A DNA stretch of 6,919 nt from Acidobacteriota bacterium (GTDB lineage Bacteria > Acidobacteriota > Terriglobia > Terriglobales > Acidobacteriaceae): positions 4,810 to 11,728 of the forward strand of contig QIAK01000333.1 of the NCBI GenBank assembly GCA_003225515.1, given 5' to 3'. Each line of letters opens with the position of its first letter. The first letter of the stretch is position 1. This document shows positions 1-6,259 of the stretch, in pieces. A program made the position numbers and the translations under genes. The notes beneath the pieces are model-generated. The model was not told the DNA's origin, did not search any database, and saw nothing but the letters and a program-made list of their open reading frames with translations.

Positions 1-179
1 AATGAAATAGCCGCGCCGGAAAGGACGGCCGCTGTTGGATCTGTAACAAGACCCGTAATCTCTCCCGTTGTTGAAGTCTGTGCGCCGACTCTGACGGCTG
101 CCATCAATACAACCAATAGCAACAGTAAGTATGTTTGCGTGACGATATTCACCCGTTGCTGCCGACTACCATCTTTCAT
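1..179 (-). CDS. TonB-dependent receptor (Oar-like), N-terminal fragment cut by window edge
   Basis: Only the first 59 codons are present; the gene runs off the left edge. The start ATG (177..179) has a GGAG seven bases upstream. Residues 1-12 are polar and basic, residues about 13-33 form a hydrophobic signal peptide core rich in Leu and Val, and cleavage is likely after VGA-Q34. The mature part begins TSTTGEITGLVTDPTAAVLS, the first strands of a carboxypeptidase-regulatory-like (CarboxypepD_reg) domain. In Acidobacteriota this start heads very large outer-membrane TonB-dependent receptors that import nutrients or act as Oar-like adhesion proteins. The receptor assignment is inferred from this N-terminal signature; the plug and barrel lie outside the window. 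A non-receptor protein with the same domain is the main alternative. The upstream promoter-like motif (225..252) matches two others in the window. Confidence 0.82.
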   Translation of the reverse strand, partial: MKDGSRQQRVNIVTQTYLLLLLVVLMAAVRVGAQTSTTGEITGLVTDPTAAVLSGAAIS

Positions 180-224
180 CTTAATGCTCCAGTTCTTTTG
201 GCGTTTGATTTTGCTCCAAGTACT

Positions 225-252
225 TAGAACGTCTCAGGCCCGGTTTTATTCC
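225..252 (-). promoter_or_regulatory. ECF-type promoter upstream of the TonB receptor
   Basis: On the minus strand the -35-like GGAATAAA (252..245) is followed after exactly 14 nt by GTTCTA (230..225), which lies 46 nt before the ATG. The -35 box and its ACCG extension are identical to the motif before the phosphoesterase (6260..6287). The -10-like box keeps only the GTT and a T of GTTATC. ECF promoters typically have a GGAA-type -35 and a short -10 box, and the motif fits that form. Use by the ECF sigma factor at 3967..4689 is an inference. Confidence 0.6.
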
Positions 253-262
253 CCGGTCTGAG
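233..262. repeat. Inverted repeat flanking the -35 box of the receptor promoter
   Basis: CTCAG (233..237) pairs with CTGAG (258..262), and the inner CCGG segments pair as well, with one G-T pair and one bulged base between. The arms enclose the GGAATAAA -35 box, which falls in the loop. It could be an operator for a dimeric regulator or a fold in DNA or RNA. There is no T-run, so a terminator is unlikely. Confidence 0.45.
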
Positions 263-318
263 AGAAATAGGCTTCTCTGACATACAAGACTTTTGGGACG
301 ACTCGCCACAGACAGATG

Positions 319-338
319 CTTGATTAGCGACAATCAAG
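319..338 (-). terminator. Weak hairpin downstream of tatC
   Basis: A 7-bp perfect stem (CTTGATT with AATCAAG) and 6-nt loop sits about 20 nt after the tatC stop codon. No U-run follows it on the minus strand, so intrinsic termination is doubtful. It may instead stabilise the mRNA 3' end. Confidence 0.25.
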
Positions 339-359
339 GCGGAGTGTTGTTCAGTTGGA

Positions 360-1136
360 CTAGGAGACTCCGGCGCGTTCACGACGACCTCCTACCAGCC
401 AGGCCACGCCGATACTGATGGCATAGAGCGCCACCATCGGAGCCGCGAAAAGACACATGTTGAGGATGTCGGCGGTGGGCGTGATGACGGCGGCCACTAT
501 AAAGATGACAAGGACGGAATAGCGAACATTCCGCCACATCCATCCCGCCGTAATCACCCGCATCAAGGCCAGGAAGAACACCAGGATCGGCATTTCAAAC
601 ATCAGCCCAAGACCAATGATGATTGTGGCAAAGAGCTTCGTATACTCTCCAATCGTAATCATCGGCTGGAAACGTTCGCCGTAACCGATCAGGAAGTCCA
701 GGGAGGCCGGATAAACCATCTTGTAGCCGAATAGGCCACCGGCAAGGAATAGGCTAACCGTACTGATTAAGAAAGGAAGAGCATACCGCCTCTCTGTGCG
801 GTAAAGTCCAGGAGCGATAAACAACCAGAATTGATAGAACACAAATGGCGACGCGGCAAATAGTCCAAGAACAAGAGACACCAGAAGATAGAGATTAAAG
901 GGCTCGGTTGGGTTTAAGTACACTAACTTCCCTTCGATGCCATGGTGCCGTAACGCTTGAATGATCGGTTGCTGCATTAAGCCGAACAGCCGGTCCGCGA
1001 ATGACCAGCACACGACAAAGCCGACTACTATTCCAAGAATTGAAAAGATGATCCGCTTCCTCAACTCTTCCAAGTGGGCCAAGAAAGGCATGGCGTGTTC
1101 ATGCAGGGGCAGGACGGAAGCGACAACGCTAGCCAT
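360..1136 (-). CDS. tatC: Sec-independent protein translocase TatC
   Basis: TatC is the polytopic inner-membrane core of the twin-arginine translocase; it recognises the RR signal peptide and recruits TatA/TatB so that folded proteins cross the membrane. The 258-residue product has the usual family length and six hydrophobic segments. Hallmarks are FLAHLEELRKRI at 18-29, GLYRTERR at 110-117 and ITPTADILN at 218-226. The first two carry the conserved Glu residues (E24, E115) that correspond to E. coli Glu15 and Glu103 by motif. At the end, YAIS (238-241) has Ala where many homologues have Glu. I chose the ATG at 1136 rather than an upstream in-frame start because GGGAG lies seven bases before it and the family N-terminus begins here. 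An 8-base overlap with a small ORF upstream (1129..1356) could couple translation. No tatA or tatB is visible in the window. The Tat-signal phosphoesterase at 5221..6226 is a plausible substrate. Confidence 0.95.
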   Translation of the reverse strand: MASVVASVLPLHEHAMPFLAHLEELRKRIIFSILGIVVGFVVCWSFADRLFGLMQQPIIQALRHHGIEGKLVYLNPTEPFNLYLLVSLVLGLFAASPFVFYQFWLFIAPGLYRTERRYALPFLISTVSLFLAGGLFGYKMVYPASLDFLIGYGERFQPMITIGEYTKLFATIIIGLGLMFEMPILVFFLALMRVITAGWMWRNVRYSVLVIFIVAAVITPTADILNMCLFAAPMVALYAISIGVAWLVGGRRERAGVS

Positions 1137-1356
1137 GTGGAGCTCCCTCTTGTTTCTGACCCTCTTGCGCCGGATCGCTGTTTGCAGCGCCCGTGCATCT
1201 CTCAACAGCATTGGGGTGGCACAACCCTGCTTCGTTCATTGGACTAGACCAAGGCCTCTCGCTGGACGATGAGAGTTCGTCTTTGCATGCGAAACAGAAT
1301 GCGACGAGCAGTATCGCCACCAGACCTGTGAGACCGTATGACATTAGTTCCAGCAT
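1129..1356 (-). CDS. Possible small membrane peptide upstream of tatC (75 aa)
   Basis: I do not recognise this ORF. It has one hydrophobic segment at about residues 8-25 (GLTGLVAILLVAFCFACK), then a polar tail with no clear fold. That outline, a short N-terminal helix before tatC, recalls TatA/TatB, but the TatA hinge (Phe-Gly) and amphipathic helix are missing, so I do not call it tatA. The stop overlaps the tatC start by 8 bases (ATGGCTAG), a common arrangement for coupled genes. The start has only a weak GGA upstream; an ATG four codons later is preceded by CTGGAA and may be better. A chance ORF is at least as likely. If it is not real, 1137..1461 holds no gene. Confidence 0.28.
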   Translation of the reverse strand: MLELMSYGLTGLVAILLVAFCFACKDELSSSSERPWSSPMNEAGLCHPNAVERCTGAANSDPAQEGQKQEGAPHG

Positions 1357-1461
1357 TCGCGTCCATTCTGCTCGCCTGGCTGCCTTGCTTCGGCTGCCTG
1401 CTATTGATGAGCATCGCCACTCCTAGAAACCTTATGGAGCGCGACTGCTTTGGCAAATCGG

Positions 1462-1492
1462 AGCAAGGGCGCACCAAAAGTACGCCCTTGCT
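1462..1492 (-). terminator. Hairpin after the TIGR03118 gene
   Basis: A perfect 10-bp stem (AGCAAGGGCG with CGCCCTTGCT) closes an 11-nt loop, beginning 12 nt after the stop codon of the gene at 1505..3073. No clean U-run follows on either strand, so it would be an imperfect intrinsic terminator or an mRNA 3'-end stabiliser. Its position directly after the gene supports a role in ending the transcript. Confidence 0.55.
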
Positions 1493-1504
1493 AAGACTCG
1501 TGCA

Positions 1505-3073
1505 TTAGTTGACAGTGACGCTGACAGGTACGCTATGGCTTAACGCACCGGACGTTCCCGTTACTGTCACCGTTGTTTGAGATGAGACAGGTGCTTTGGC
1601 TTTGCTGCCACCGCATCCGAGGGTGAATAGTGAAGTGAGAAGCAGCAAGCTTAGGATGCTGAGACCAACAAAATGTTTTCGCGTGAGCGGTTTCCGCCTG
1701 CGAGTGGCGAATAGAGTTCCAAATAGCCCCAATCCAGGCATCAGCATAGCCGGCCCATAGCCTCCAACTGGAGGTGTAGCGGCCGCAGAGACCGTCAGGG
1801 TCGAGGATGAAGCGCTCGATCCGGGAGAGATCGTCGATGGGCTCAGAGCGCAGGTCAAACCTGTCGGTGCCGAACAGGCAAGTACGATCTGGCCGTTGAA
1901 GCCGCCGACCGCACTAGCGCTGATCATCAGGGTCGTCGAGCCACCCGACATGACGGTTGCACTCGAAGCCGAAAGATTCAGCGAAAAATTCGGGCCACTG
2001 ACCACAGCTGCGGGAACAAGGCTCGCGAATACAGCGGTGGTACTTCCTCCAGTGGGAAAGTTAGGTTGGTTGGAGCCGCCTGCTGTCAGATATAGAGTCC
2101 CAGGATCTCCGGAAGGGCCTCCTCCCCCAAACGCCATATCCCATAGGCCGGGATTCGACAGCACTTTGTTAGAAGAGTCGGAGAGCTGGCCGAGAAACTT
2201 TCCAGTTGTGTCGAACGCGTTAATGGTACCGTCACCGAAGTTGCCCACCAGAATCGCGCTCGGGAAGTCTCCGAATGTGGCGGGCGCCGCCACAACGCCC
2301 CAGGGCGCGTTGAGTTTCCCACCCGCAGCGACAAAGGTGCTCACGAAATTGCCATTCGCGTCGAAGATATCAACCTGCCCCATACCGGCGCCGGGCTGAG
2401 CGTCGTGCTTGGCAGCATCCTGCATGGCGTAGGCAACGTAGATCTGGTTTCCGATGACGCGAATCCCGTGGGGAGCGAAGCCCGCGGGAAGCTTTGGATC
2501 GGTGAACGAGCCGCTCAACGAAGTAAGATTAAAATTGTGATCGAAAACGTCGATTTTCCCGCTATTGAAATTAGCCGCCAGAAGAAACGTGCTGTTGAGC
2601 GACGCCAGGCCTTTATAAACTGCGCCACTGGCGGAGTTATCGAAAGCCACATCTGCGGTGTTGCTTGCGCCGGTCCAGCTGGCGATGAGGCCATCCTCAG
2701 TGTCAAAGATAAACAGCCCGCCCTTGAAATTGGCACTGTTCCCGTTCGAGACCGTGCCCGTGGGACAGCCGGGGCTGCAGTTACCATTTGGGTTGTGCGT
2801 TGCCCCAGGTATGGTCACGATGAGCCCGGTATCCTTAGTGCCCTGGTTATCATAGAGAGTGGATGTACCGCTGTTATTGTTTGCGATCCAGAAGTCCTGC
2901 CCGGGAAGAAAAGAGATTCCCCAGGGATTCAACAGTTGAGAGTCGGTAGTATTCGCTACGCCGGCAGTATTGGAGACCAGATTGGTCTGGGAATAGCCGG
3001 CCTGCTGAGCGAGCAATCCCGAGGGAAGTGCTAACGTCATCAGCAGTCCAATTAACGAGATTGCTTTTTTCAT
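1505..3073 (-). CDS. Exported TIGR03118 family protein with Ig-like and transmembrane C-terminus
   Basis: The 522-residue protein has a signal peptide (MKKAISLIGLLMTLALPSG, cleavage near LLAQQ at 20-24). Residues about 26-355 resemble the TIGR03118 family, starting YSQTNLVSNTAG and LLNPWGISFLPG; repeated blocks such as APHGIRVIGNQIYVAY, NAPWGVVAAP and SNPGLWDMAFGGG suggest a beta-propeller. Residues 362-430 form an Ig-like domain common in acidobacterial secreted proteins (GFNGQIVLAC, TGLTCALSPSTISPG). A Gly-rich stretch, a basic TRRRKPLTRK block (457-466), a hydrophobic helix (468-486) and a lipobox-like LGCGG follow, and then a last Ig-like strand (TVTVTGTSG, HSVPVSVTVN). The ATG at 3073 is chosen over an upstream in-frame start because GAGG lies five bases before it and the signal peptide begins there. 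Substrate and function are unknown. The helix and basic block suggest it stays membrane-attached. Confidence 0.88.
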   Translation of the reverse strand: MKKAISLIGLLMTLALPSGLLAQQAGYSQTNLVSNTAGVANTTDSQLLNPWGISFLPGQDFWIANNNSGTSTLYDNQGTKDTGLIVTIPGATHNPNGNCSPGCPTGTVSNGNSANFKGGLFIFDTEDGLIASWTGASNTADVAFDNSASGAVYKGLASLNSTFLLAANFNSGKIDVFDHNFNLTSLSGSFTDPKLPAGFAPHGIRVIGNQIYVAYAMQDAAKHDAQPGAGMGQVDIFDANGNFVSTFVAAGGKLNAPWGVVAAPATFGDFPSAILVGNFGDGTINAFDTTGKFLGQLSDSSNKVLSNPGLWDMAFGGGGPSGDPGTLYLTAGGSNQPNFPTGGSTTAVFASLVPAAVVSGPNFSLNLSASSATVMSGGSTTLMISASAVGGFNGQIVLACSAPTGLTCALSPSTISPGSSASSSTLTVSAAATPPVGGYGPAMLMPGLGLFGTLFATRRRKPLTRKHFVGLSILSLLLLTSLFTLGCGGSKAKAPVSSQTTVTVTGTSGALSHSVPVSVTVN

Positions 3074-3238
3074 TGTGTCCTCTAAGAAATATGAGTGTCG
3101 GATTTGTGCGACTCTGAATCTGAATACTGGTTCGTTATTGAACATGCCGGTTGGACAGAGAATCGAGCATCAGATTGATTCTTCTTGAGTCTCGAACTCT
3201 CTGCCGCAACCGCGTGCGCCCGACATCTTGATCCCGAC

Positions 3239-3658
3239 CTATTGAGCGCCTGAAGCGGATGAAGGGCTTGGGTTTGGAGAGTTCGCCTTGCCAAGCATGA
3301 CCATCTCCCGTGAAGTCGGCATGGTATAGACGCCCTCCAAGGTTTTGATCTTGCTCAAAAAGTACTTGCCACCGACATGCTCGAAGCTGAGTGTCGGCTG
3401 ATCCCCGGGCTTGCCATCGAAAGAGATGGGCAGTATAAATGCGCCACCTTTGTTATAGCCGCGGATGAATAAGTTCCGGTTTACATCGGGACTAAGACGA
3501 CTTACGCGGTATTCGCCTGCAGGAAGCGTTGCGCCTCCAGCCACGAACTCGAACGGAACATTTACGACGACCGCATCGGCATCTTGAGCACGGGCACTTA
3601 CCCCAACGCCAAGTAAGCACGTCAACATAAATGCGGCTGCCAAATATGACTTCTTCAT
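3239..3658 (-). CDS. Small exported protein of an acidobacterial family, function unknown
   Basis: The 139-residue product starts with a signal peptide (residues 1-24, ending SARAQ). The mature part opens VVNVPFEFVAGGATLPAGEY, a pattern I associate with many short exported acidobacterial proteins. It continues with alternating beta-strand-like segments: NLFIRGYN (62-69), GAFILPIS (72-79), PTLSFEHVGGKYFLSKI (88-104). A Ser/Pro/Gly-rich tail follows (126-139). No catalytic motif is visible, and a small periplasmic or outer-surface beta-sandwich is likely. The start is firm: AAGGAG lies six bases before the ATG. An ECF-type promoter motif sits 40 nt upstream (3698..3725), so expression probably belongs to an envelope response. 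The gap of 165 bp to the next gene leaves room for a separate promoter there. Confidence 0.85.
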   Translation of the reverse strand: MKKSYLAAAFMLTCLLGVGVSARAQDADAVVVNVPFEFVAGGATLPAGEYRVSRLSPDVNRNLFIRGYNKGGAFILPISFDGKPGDQPTLSFEHVGGKYFLSKIKTLEGVYTMPTSREMVMLGKANSPNPSPSSASGAQ

Positions 3659-3697
3659 GATGTCTCCTTATTTAATTACCTTGACTCTTTCACTGTT

Positions 3698-3725
3698 GAT
3701 AACTGCATGGGGAGGCATTTATTCC
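3698..3725 (-). promoter_or_regulatory. ECF-type promoter upstream of the small exported protein
   Basis: The minus strand reads GGAATAAA (3725..3718), 14 nt, GTTATC (3703..3698), ending 40 nt before the ATG at 3658. The 15 bases around the -10 box (3691..3705) match those before the phosphoesterase (6253..6267) at 14 positions, while the spacer between the boxes differs. This is the pattern expected of conserved sigma-contact boxes with a free spacer. Confidence 0.7.
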
Positions 3726-3966
3726 GTACACGCCGCCGCACCCTTCGGTTATCTACATACATGTAAGTGTCTATGGGTTAGACGCGCTCATCGCTGTCGA
3801 GATGCAGCACCGATGTCATTTACTTGTCACTTATTTGTCGCGAGGTTGTAACCGGCGTGAGTGCTGGTATTCATAGCCAGCATTATGGTGGTCGCCGTAC
3901 AATGCGATAGGTATCGAACCTGTTTCTTACAAGATTGGCGGGGCGTGTGTTCGGTGAAGGAGTGGA
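3726..3966. other. Intergenic stretch between the ECF sigma gene and the 3658 promoter
   Basis: I see no convincing gene in these 241 bases. In particular there is no anti-sigma gene of the zinc-finger HxxxCxxC kind after the sigma gene. A small hairpin (TGCTGG at 3862..3867 with CCAGCA at 3877..3882) lies about 85 nt after the sigma stop codon without a U-run, and could weakly end the transcript. A TACATGTA palindrome lies near 3767..3776. A minus-strand frame open at 3827..4018 has no recognisable content. Confidence 0.5.
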
Positions 3967-4689
3967 TTACCGAGCGACACTGGTCGAATATGTGCGAGGG
4001 ATTGAGTCCCGAAGGCACTCGGCAAAAAGACCAATAATCTTCTTCGTCACCCTGCTGGTCGGAGCTGGCTCTTCGGAGGCGAAAGGCATCCGCTCGTCGA
4101 AGTATCTGTTAAGGCGTTCGCGAAGGCATAACCGCACGCGCCATAGCCGCGCCTTGACCGCGGCCTGGCTAAGGTTTAGCACTCGTGCGGTCTGTTCGAT
4201 CGAGAGTCCCTCGACGTCACGGAGTACAAAGACCGTCCGCAAGATCGGGCGCAATTCCTCCACGGTTCTGGTAAGGATGTCTCGCAATTCGGAAGCCCAA
4301 CATAGTTGCTCTGGATTCGGGGCGTGATCGGGCACGTCTACTGGAAGCGCGTCCCCATCCGACTCAAAATCCTCATCCAAGGAAACCTCTTTGTGGGCGC
4401 GCTGTTTTCGCAGCTTCATAAGCGACTGGTTCACAGTAATGCGAATCAGCCAGGTTGAGAATTGTGAGTCTTCTCTGAATTCCCCCAGATTCTGAAAGGC
4501 TTTCAAGAGCGCTTCTTGGACCGCATCTTCGGAGTCTTCCCGGTTGCGCGTGACAGTTTGAGAGATCCGGAGAAGTCTGCGGTCGTATCGCTTTACGAGT
4601 TGCTCGAAGGCGGCAACATCCCCTTTTTTGCTAGCATGGACAAGATCCAGGTCGTTGCTTGCAGCGAATTGTGACAAGTTTGCGTTCAT
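3967..4689 (-). CDS. RNA polymerase sigma factor, ECF subfamily
   Basis: The 240-residue protein has the two ECF domains. Region 2 spans about 24-97: FEQLVKRYDRRLLRI, then the core-binding and -10 segment EDAVQEALLKAFQNL (54-68) and FSTWLIRITVNQSLMKLRK (77-95). An acidic linker (103-128) leads to region 4 at about 140-195, with the helix-turn-helix GLSIEQTARVLNLSQAAVKA (161-180) and RLWRVRLCLRERL. The protein binds core RNA polymerase and directs it to specific promoters. A tail of about 40 residues after region 4 (TKKIIGLFAECLRDSI) is unlike the short ends usual in this family. The start at 4689 fits the family N-terminus, but the Shine-Dalgarno is weak (AAAGG about 12 bases away), so translation may be poor or coupled. 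The gene follows the cupredoxin gene by 100 bp. No anti-sigma factor is adjacent. It may use the promoters at 225, 3698 and 6260. Confidence 0.93.
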   Translation of the reverse strand: MNANLSQFAASNDLDLVHASKKGDVAAFEQLVKRYDRRLLRISQTVTRNREDSEDAVQEALLKAFQNLGEFREDSQFSTWLIRITVNQSLMKLRKQRAHKEVSLDEDFESDGDALPVDVPDHAPNPEQLCWASELRDILTRTVEELRPILRTVFVLRDVEGLSIEQTARVLNLSQAAVKARLWRVRLCLRERLNRYFDERMPFASEEPAPTSRVTKKIIGLFAECLRDSIPRTYSTSVAR

Positions 4690-4789
4690 TCTTGTTTACG
4701 CGCCTTTCGGAGAGCAACCCTTTTGCAGCGCAACCGATATGGCTGCGAGCGGGAGGCCGTCTCCTTGCGCACCAGTTAGGCGTCTGATC

Positions 4790-5149
4790 TCACTGCACCA
4801 CGACTTTGCCGGTCATCTTCGGGTGGATCGTGCAGTAGTAGGGATAGGTTCCCGCCTTGGTAAATGTGTAGACGAACTTTTCATCCGTATCGAGCACCTT
4901 GGACTTGAACACACCCTCTGTGCTGACCGAGGTATGGGGAATGTCGTCTTTGTTTGTCCACGTAACCGTCGCGCCGACGGGTACCGTTATGGTCTGGGGC
5001 CCGAAAACGAAGTTGTCGATGTTGACGGCCGCATTTCCCGCGGAGGGCTGGTCATTCGCGGTTACGGTTGGTGATCCTGCGACTAGCAGTACGATCGCAA
5101 TGATTACCGATGCTGTGAAACTTGCAACCCAGAAACTGTTCCGTTTCAT
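4790..5149 (-). CDS. Plastocyanin-like cupredoxin (type 1 copper protein)
   Basis: The 119-residue product has a signal peptide or anchor (hydrophobic residues 7-24, then GSPTVTANDQ) and one cupredoxin domain of about 80 residues. All four type 1 copper ligands are present: His72 in PHT, then Cys106, His109 and Met112 in YYCTIHPKMTG. The blocks VNIDNFVFGPQTITVPVGAT and VTWTNKDDIPHT are the usual plastocyanin/amicyanin-type strands. Such proteins carry single electrons in the periplasm; the partner here is unknown. I chose the ATG at 5149, with AAAGGAA about eight bases before it, over an in-frame GTG at 5194, because the longer start adds only a charged KEKNQ leader before the signal peptide. 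It follows the phosphoesterase by 71 bp and precedes the sigma gene by 100 bp, so all three are probably one transcript. Confidence 0.93.
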   Translation of the reverse strand: MKRNSFWVASFTASVIIAIVLLVAGSPTVTANDQPSAGNAAVNIDNFVFGPQTITVPVGATVTWTNKDDIPHTSVSTEGVFKSKVLDTDEKFVYTFTKAGTYPYYCTIHPKMTGKVVVQ

Positions 5150-5220
5150 TGTTCTGTTTCCTTTAACAGCTTGATTTTTTTCCTTCATTTTCACTGTTCG
5201 GGGGCTGATGGTTGGTTCAG

Positions 5221-5871
5221 TTAACGACTACCAGGGCCGCTGCCACTTCCTGAAGCCGAAGACGCCGAGTCCGCAAGTGGCGAATCGACAACCGCAAGGC
5301 TCCGTCCGCTGACCAGATAGTTCACGTCCGTGATTCCCAACACCCGTTGCAACTGGTCGGATGGCACTTTCATGGGTCCGGCTGAGGGAGCAGTTCCCGG
5401 CGCGGGTTGAGGGAATGCAGTGGACATCGCCGTGTGGAACGAAACCTTCCCTTCCACCTTCTGCATGATCTGGTGGATGTGGCCGTTTAACACCGTCACC
5501 GAACCGAAGCGCTTGACATAAGACAAGGCTTGTTCACTGTCGTCGGTTCCCCATCCCCAATCTGGATAGATGGTCCACAGTGGAATGTGTGCAAAGAGCA
5601 CAATCGGAGTGCTGGCAGAACGGCCCTTGAGATCGTCCTCTAGCCATTCCAGTTGTTCGTGACCGAGCGAGCCCATGCCGCCAGCCTTGAGATTTGCTAC
5701 ATTCACCAGCCCCACAAAGTGGACGCCCTTTTGATCGAAGCTGTACCAGCCACTGCCTTTTGTGCCTTTCCCATAGCGCTGCAGATATTGCTCGCCGTTA
5801 TCCGACAGCATGTCGTGCTCGCCCGGCACAAAGTAGATTTGTTTCGCGGAGGCTCCTTTTGTCGAACTCAC
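5221..5871 (-). CDS. Metallophosphoesterase, C-terminal fragment
   Basis: This 216-residue frame can start only at a GTG (5871) inside the other frame, with no good Shine-Dalgarno, so independent translation is unlikely. It carries PGEHD (16-20), FAHIPLW (93-99) and NGHIHQ (129-134), the second half of the active site. The Asn of the usual GNHD motif is Glu here. The block GWYSFDQKGVHFVGLVNV (41-58) and WGWGTDDSEQALSYV (105-119) mark the subfamily that I know next to cupredoxin and ECF sigma genes. The last 15 residues are a Ser/Gly tail. TAA ends it 71 bp before the cupredoxin start. Confidence 0.75.
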   Translation of the reverse strand: MSSTKGASAKQIYFVPGEHDMLSDNGEQYLQRYGKGTKGSGWYSFDQKGVHFVGLVNVANLKAGGMGSLGHEQLEWLEDDLKGRSASTPIVLFAHIPLWTIYPDWGWGTDDSEQALSYVKRFGSVTVLNGHIHQIMQKVEGKVSFHTAMSTAFPQPAPGTAPSAGPMKVPSDQLQRVLGITDVNYLVSGRSLAVVDSPLADSASSASGSGSGPGSR

Positions 5872-6226
5872 TCGGCTTCGAGAGCTGACTCAGATCACCG
5901 GTGTGAATGATGAAATCGGGTTTGTGGGGCATGCCGTTGATCTTGTTGATTGCGGTCTGCAGAGTAGCGGTGACGTCCGGGTTGGCCGGTTTGTTGAATC
6001 CAATGTGGCTGTCGCTAATCTGGACAAAGGTAAAATCGCCGCCATTGCCACCACTTCGATGCGCGGTCTTTGCGAAAGCCCGAGACGTCGGAATGCCGCC
6101 GCTCAGAGTCCATACCAGTCCAGTGCCGGCCCATGCCATGCACTTGAGAAATCCCCGACGATCGACGCCGTCGTTGTTCAGGTCTTGCAATGTCTGATCG
6201 ATAAGATCTTTGTTCTTGTCTACCAT
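5798..6226 (-). CDS. Metallophosphoesterase, N-terminal fragment with Tat signal
   Basis: This 142-residue frame starts at an ATG with GGAGG four bases upstream. It opens with a hydrophilic leader and the twin-arginine motif VDRRGFLKCM (21-30), followed by a moderately hydrophobic helix and probable cleavage near SRAFA-K (49-53). Export in folded form through TatC would therefore be expected. The catalytic part retained is FVQISDSHIG (67-76), with the Asp-x-His pair of metal site 1, and FIIHTGDLSQ (105-114), with the bridging Asp. The last 20 residues (KRSLRETNLL onwards) are out of frame and meaningless. Alone it lacks three of the five metal-binding motifs and should be inactive. Confidence 0.75.
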   Translation of the reverse strand: MVDKNKDLIDQTLQDLNNDGVDRRGFLKCMAWAGTGLVWTLSGGIPTSRAFAKTAHRSGGNGGDFTFVQISDSHIGFNKPANPDVTATLQTAINKINGMPHKPDFIIHTGDLSQLSKPSEFDKRSLRETNLLCAGRARHAVG

Positions 6227-6259
6227 CTGGCCTCCGGTGTTTTCGTAGCGTTCACAGTT

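Larger units (their letters stand above)
5221..6226 (-). pseudogene. Tat-exported metallophosphoesterase, frameshifted
   Basis: Two overlapping frames together encode one calcineurin-like phosphoesterase. The first frame reads through SKPSEFD (codon 122, GAC at 5861..5863); the second picks up at KGASAKQIYFVPGEHD. They join if one A is removed from the AAAA run at 5857..5860 (minus-strand view), giving 334 residues. In order, the joined protein has a Tat signal, DSH (72-74), HTGD (108-111), PGEHD (134-138), FAHIPLW (from 212) and GHIH (248-251), the five metal-site motifs of the family. From memory of homologues, a few residues between EFD and KGA may also be missing, in which case a deletion of 3n+2 bases is the cause rather than an inserted A. 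A sequencing error cannot be excluded. The gene heads the cupredoxin-sigma run and has an ECF-type promoter. Confidence 0.8.

Noticed and set aside
2405..3034. Long plus-strand open frame (209 codons)
   Set aside because: It lies antisense within the TIGR03118 gene, has no recognisable domain, and the minus-strand frame has a signal peptide, Shine-Dalgarno and family motifs.
3827..4018. Possible anti-sigma gene directly after the sigma factor
   Set aside because: The 63-codon frame starts at a GTG inside the sigma gene and has no HxxxCxxC zinc motif or membrane helix.
3935..4327. Plus-strand open frame of 130 codons
   Set aside because: It is antisense to the ECF sigma gene, whose region 4 motifs are clear; the plus-strand translation is low-complexity Arg/Ser.
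5857..5860. Programmed frameshift or transcriptional slippage in the phosphoesterase
   Set aside because: A run of only four A is too short for typical bacterial slippage, and I see no Shine-Dalgarno stimulator or hairpin at the expected distance.
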